Source: Thermohalobaculum sp963721105
GTDB lineage: Bacteria > Pseudomonadota > Alphaproteobacteria > Rhodobacterales > Rhodobacteraceae
Direction: 5' to 3'
NCBI GenBank assembly: GCA_963721105.1
Contig: CAVRHY010000011.1
Coordinates: 558,001 to 622,000, forward strand
Length of the DNA stretch: 64,000 bases
The notes below the pieces were generated by a model. It worked only from the letters and a program-made list of their open reading frames with translations, made no database searches and was not told the origin of the DNA. The number at the start of each line of letters is the position of its first letter. The stretch's first letter is position 1. A program made the position numbers and the translations under genes. Shown here one piece after another: positions 61,316-64,000 of this stretch.

Positions 61316-62155
61316 GAAAGCTTCCCCCTTTTTGTGTTTTGCGAAGCCAAGCACGCGCCCTGCCGCGCTGTCGAGGGGCGGCACTGGCCCGTCCTGCCGA
61401 ATACGGGCCAACGATGCGCGTTTTCGCGGCCAGCCGAGGGCCGAAACGGGCGCGGCAAAAGGAGAAACGAGGAGCACACGCTTTGACCTGTCGCATGATT
61501 TCCTGCCGGCCGTTGCCGGCATATTGCTGGCCTCGAAGGCGCTGCCGTCCCTGGCCGCGGATTTTGCGTGATCCCGCCCGCTTCCCCCTTGAGCCGTGGC
61601 ATCCGGGTCGCGCCGCCGGCGCTGGCGCCGTGGGTCCAGAGCGACGCGAGCGTCAGGACCAGCAACCGGGCCAGCAACCGGCGCTGGCGGCGCCGGGATG
61701 ACGACTGACGTGAGGATGGCCGCGCGGACTGGACGACGACTGCACCGGCAGCCGGCGCGAGCGCGGCGCGACTGACCTGACCCGCGTCCGCGATGACAAC
61801 GGCGGCCGGGACAGCGAAGGCAGGTCGATCGTGGACCGGCGTGACAACGCGCCGGGCCACATGAGCGCCTGGGAGAACGGGCCGGGATACTCCTGGAGAG
61901 CGCCCCGGCCAGCGCATGACGCGCTGCCGAGTCCTGCGCGGCGGCGACACGCTCTGGCGGTCGCCTGCGACGACGGCAGGCGCGGACCCGACAACAATGG
62001 AAGGCCCGGCGAGCCCGGCGCGTGCGGGGCTTCGTGCGAGGCTTCCTGCGCGAAAGCGGTCGCGTCGTCGTGTTCTGGTGTGCACCCGGTGCCCGGACGC
62101 GGCCGCATCGCGCTCGGCTTTGTGGCGGCCGGCCGGCCGGGATCGCGGGAGGCGG
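61316..62155. other. 840-nt region without a recognisable gene
   Basis: This lies between the SDR start and the penicillin acylase stop. The right half contains many short dyads and CCGG-rich blocks. Open frames exist on both strands but none shows domain-like composition, a signal sequence with a ribosome binding site, or homology I recognise. The first 170 nt probably contain the SDR promoter. Confidence 0.5.
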
Positions 62156-64000
62156 CTACTCGGTCCCGCTTGGCACCAGCGTCATCACCCCGCGCGCCCC
62201 GGCCATCGCGTCGGCGTCGTCCATGGACATCGGGATCATGTCGCCGCGCGCCCAGGGGCCCGCCAGGTGGTCGTACCAGCGCGAGAACGGGTGCCCGCTT
62301 TGCCCGGTCGAGATGATCATCTGCGAGCGGTCGAGATCCGCGAAGTCGTAGACGACGCGCAGCCCGGCGGCGTGGACGTTCTGGAACGGCGTGTCTCCCC
62401 GCCCGGTCGTGGCGCCGCGCAGCAGCGTCTCGTCGCCGCCCGAGGTCTCGTTGACGATGTTGAAGATCAGCCCGAGCGGGCCGAGATAGCCGAACGGCGT
62501 GTGCCGCTGCACCGCGACATGCGCCTCGCCCCAGCGCCAGCCCTCGATGTTGCTGCCATAGTCGCGCGCCAGGTTGGCCAGGGCGTCGTCCAGCGCCAGG
62601 CTGGCCATCTGCGCGCAGGTCTCCTTCTCGGGCGTCTTGTCGACGTCGCACCAGATGCTGGCGCCGTCGATGTCGCGGTAGACGCGCTCGACGAAGAGCG
62701 GCCGCTCGCCCTCGAAGGTCTCGAACAGCGGTCCCAGCTCGTCGGCCGCCAGCCGCCGCGTCAGCGCCCGCATCCACTCCGAGAAGATCAGCGGCTCGGG
62801 CCCGTGCTGGTCCATCTCGCCGTTCCAGGCGGCCAGCATCTCCAGTGCCCGGCGACGGCGCTCGTCGGCGATCTTGGGCGTGCCCTCGCGCCACCAGAGG
62901 TCCTGGGCGATCAGCGGCAGGATCGATCGCGCCATCTCGCTGACCGCGTCGTTCTGCAGCGCGACGAAGCCGTCGCGCGAGTGGAAGGCGCGCGCCGTCA
63001 GCTCCTTGCGCAGCCGCTGGATGCGGTAGGGGGGCGCCCAGTCGAAGCTGAGGTTGTCGGGGAAGGGCGCGTCCGTCGTGCGGTTGTTGGCGTTCGCCAC
63101 CGCGCCCGAGGCCGGCCGGATGACACGCGGGTTCTCGGCGGCCGGGCGGATGCCCAGCCAGTCGTTCGCCGCGACCGCGCCCGAGGAGGGCACCCGCCCC
63201 TGGCTGAGGCTGTTCGCCTGGCGGCGGGGCAGGGCGCCCGCGACGACCATGCCGACGCCGTTCTCGTCGGCCAGCGTGATGTTCTGCGCCGGCGCGACGG
63301 CCTTTGCGCTGGCCGCGACAGCGTCCTCGACGGTGGTCGACTGCATCAGGTCGTGCATCGCCGTCATCGTCGTGTCGCCTTCGGCCAGCGCCGTCCAGGC
63401 GAGCGCCGCGACATGGCCCGCGGGGGTCACTGCCGAGGCGCCGAACTGGTCGCCGGTCAGCACCGGCCCGTGCCGCGTCGTCCGCACCACCCCCGTCTCG
63501 GGCAGGGCGCCGTCGACCTCGATGCGGATCGTGCGCTTTCCGAACGGCGCCCAGCTGCCGTCCGGCAGCCTGTACTCGTCCGGGTTCTGCGGGTTGACCT
63601 CCTCGATGTAGAGGTCCTGGTCGTCGATCGTCGCCGTCGTCAGCCCCCAGCCGAGCTTGTCGTTCCGCCCGATCACCACCGCCGGCACGCCGGGCAGCGT
63701 GCCGCCGATCGCGGCGACCGGGCCGCCCTCGACATCGGCGAGATACCAGAGGCTGGGCGCCGACAGCCAGAGATGCGGGTCGTTCGCCAGCAGCGGCTTG
63801 CCAGTCGCCGACCGGCTGCCGTCCACCGCCCAGGCGTCCGAGGCGCCGGCAAGCCCCGGCCTCGTCCCGGCGCCGAACGCCTGCAGGATCGGGTCGTCGG
63901 GGCGCGGTGCAAGCGCCGCCTGCACCGCCGGGGTGAGCGCCGCCAGCCTGTCCGGCGCGGGCGCCGTCCACCGGTCCGGGACCAGCGCGGCCCGGCCGGC
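62156..64000 (-). CDS. Penicillin acylase family hydrolase (5' end beyond the window)
   Basis: This N-terminal-nucleophile amidohydrolase is made as a precursor and cleaved to alpha and beta chains. About 614 C-terminal residues are visible. The autoprocessing site lies in GLAGASDAWAVDGSRSATGK, with the Ser before Asp-Ala-Trp as the expected nucleophile. Beta-chain features include LLANDPHLWLSAPSLWYL, GRNDKLGWGLTTATIDDQDLY with the oxyanion region, and the late ISTGQSGHPFSRWYDH. Substrates range from penicillins to acyl-homoserine lactones, so quorum quenching is possible. The start lies beyond 64000. Confidence 0.93.
   Translation of the reverse strand, partial: AGRAALVPDRWTAPAPDRLAALTPAVQAALAPRPDDPILQAFGAGTRPGLAGASDAWAVDGSRSATGKPLLANDPHLWLSAPSLWYLADVEGGPVAAIGGTLPGVPAVVIGRNDKLGWGLTTATIDDQDLYIEEVNPQNPDEYRLPDGSWAPFGKRTIRIEVDGALPETGVVRTTRHGPVLTGDQFGASAVTPAGHVAALAWTALAEGDTTMTAMHDLMQSTTVEDAVAASAKAVAPAQNITLADENGVGMVVAGALPRRQANSLSQGRVPSSGAVAANDWLGIRPAAENPRVIRPASGAVANANNRTTDAPFPDNLSFDWAPPYRIQRLRKELTARAFHSRDGFVALQNDAVSEMARSILPLIAQDLWWREGTPKIADERRRRALEMLAAWNGEMDQHGPEPLIFSEWMRALTRRLAADELGPLFETFEGERPLFVERVYRDIDGASIWCDVDKTPEKETCAQMASLALDDALANLARDYGSNIEGWRWGEAHVAVQRHTPFGYLGPLGLIFNIVNETSGGDETLLRGATTGRGDTPFQNVHAAGLRVVYDFADLDRSQMIISTGQSGHPFSRWYDHLAGPWARGDMIPMSMDDADAMAGARGVMTLVPSGTE

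Noticed and set aside
61653..63971. Long alternative minus-strand frame over the penicillin acylase
   Set aside because: It is a GC-rich shadow frame of Arg/Ala/Gly composition without domains. The overlapping frame encodes a clear Ntn hydrolase.

Overview
The window is a very GC-rich chromosomal segment of an alphaproteobacterium, most likely an unclassified Rhodospirillales-type lineage. The evidence is the gene content and order: glnD followed by murJ; a divergent lpoA-like / rsmI-yraN-BON lipoprotein-gshB block; an alphaproteobacterial C-P lyase operon that uses a DUF1045 gene; HRxxN-type sensor kinase with a single-domain receiver; GGAAC-N16/17-CGTT stress promoters. There are no tRNA or rRNA genes, CRISPR arrays, complete insertion sequences or prophage.

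Layout: 1-11.2 kb, envelope and housekeeping genes (patatin-like lipoprotein, murJ, glnD, LpoA-like lipoprotein, rsmI, yraN, BON lipoprotein, gshB, esterase). 11.3-13.8 kb, histidine genes hisE, hisF and hisA with an unrelated DUF302 gene between hisF and hisA. 13.9-24.1 kb, a C-P lyase island (phnF | phnG-H-I, HAD phosphatase, phnJ-K, corA, phnL-N, DUF1045 on the other strand, phnM) behind a recognisable promoter and operator. 24.1-28.0 kb, pobA, an MFS transporter and murI. 28.1-38.2 kb, small-molecule catabolism: a TauD-type dioxygenase; a crotonase/CitE-like/amidohydrolase operon; a minus-strand run with a glutathione transferase between two tiny tri-cysteine secreted peptides, an amidase, a membrane protein, an oxaloacetate-decarboxylase-like protein and a DUF3228 protein; and a damaged HpaB-type gene. 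38.2-42.6 kb, an AT-richer foreign-looking membrane gene, a truncated dehalogenase copy, palindromic repeats, a receiver/kinase pair and the intact dehalogenase. 42.7-47.5 kb, ferredoxin-NADP reductase and hyuA-hyuB. 48.1-53.8 kb, an envelope/stress island (DUF4112, YihY, DUF3618, holin-like, Ser/Thr-rich protein, 24-residue membrane peptide, topoisomerase IB). 54.0-59.1 kb, a caa3-like cytochrome oxidase operon with fused subunits I+III and a tri-haem cytochrome c. 59.4-64 kb, a coiled-coil protein, DedA, SDR and a partial penicillin acylase.

Two threads tie regions together. First, three exact EcfG-type promoter matches lie just upstream of the DUF4112 gene, the 24-residue-peptide operon and the oxidase operon. 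A weaker one precedes topoisomerase IB. With the HRxxN kinase/receiver pair this suggests a local general-stress-response regulon. Second, at least 19 single-base +1 disruptions split otherwise well conserved genes (glnD, corA, phnL, CitE-like, GST, amidase, HpaB-like, the membrane gene, the kinase, hyuA). Nearly all are an extra C (or G) next to a G. Removing them restores family-length proteins and canonical ATGA/GTGA overlaps. They are probably sequence errors, but they cluster and need checking. Disrupted genes are reported over their full restored span.

Most distinctive biology: the C-P lyase operon carries a CorA Mg2+ transporter gene between phnK and phnL, a HAD phosphatase flanked by two antisense mini-ORFs, and a palindromic element inserted in frame into phnK. 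The two paralogous C-x3-C-x12-C peptides flanking a GST gene may also be new.
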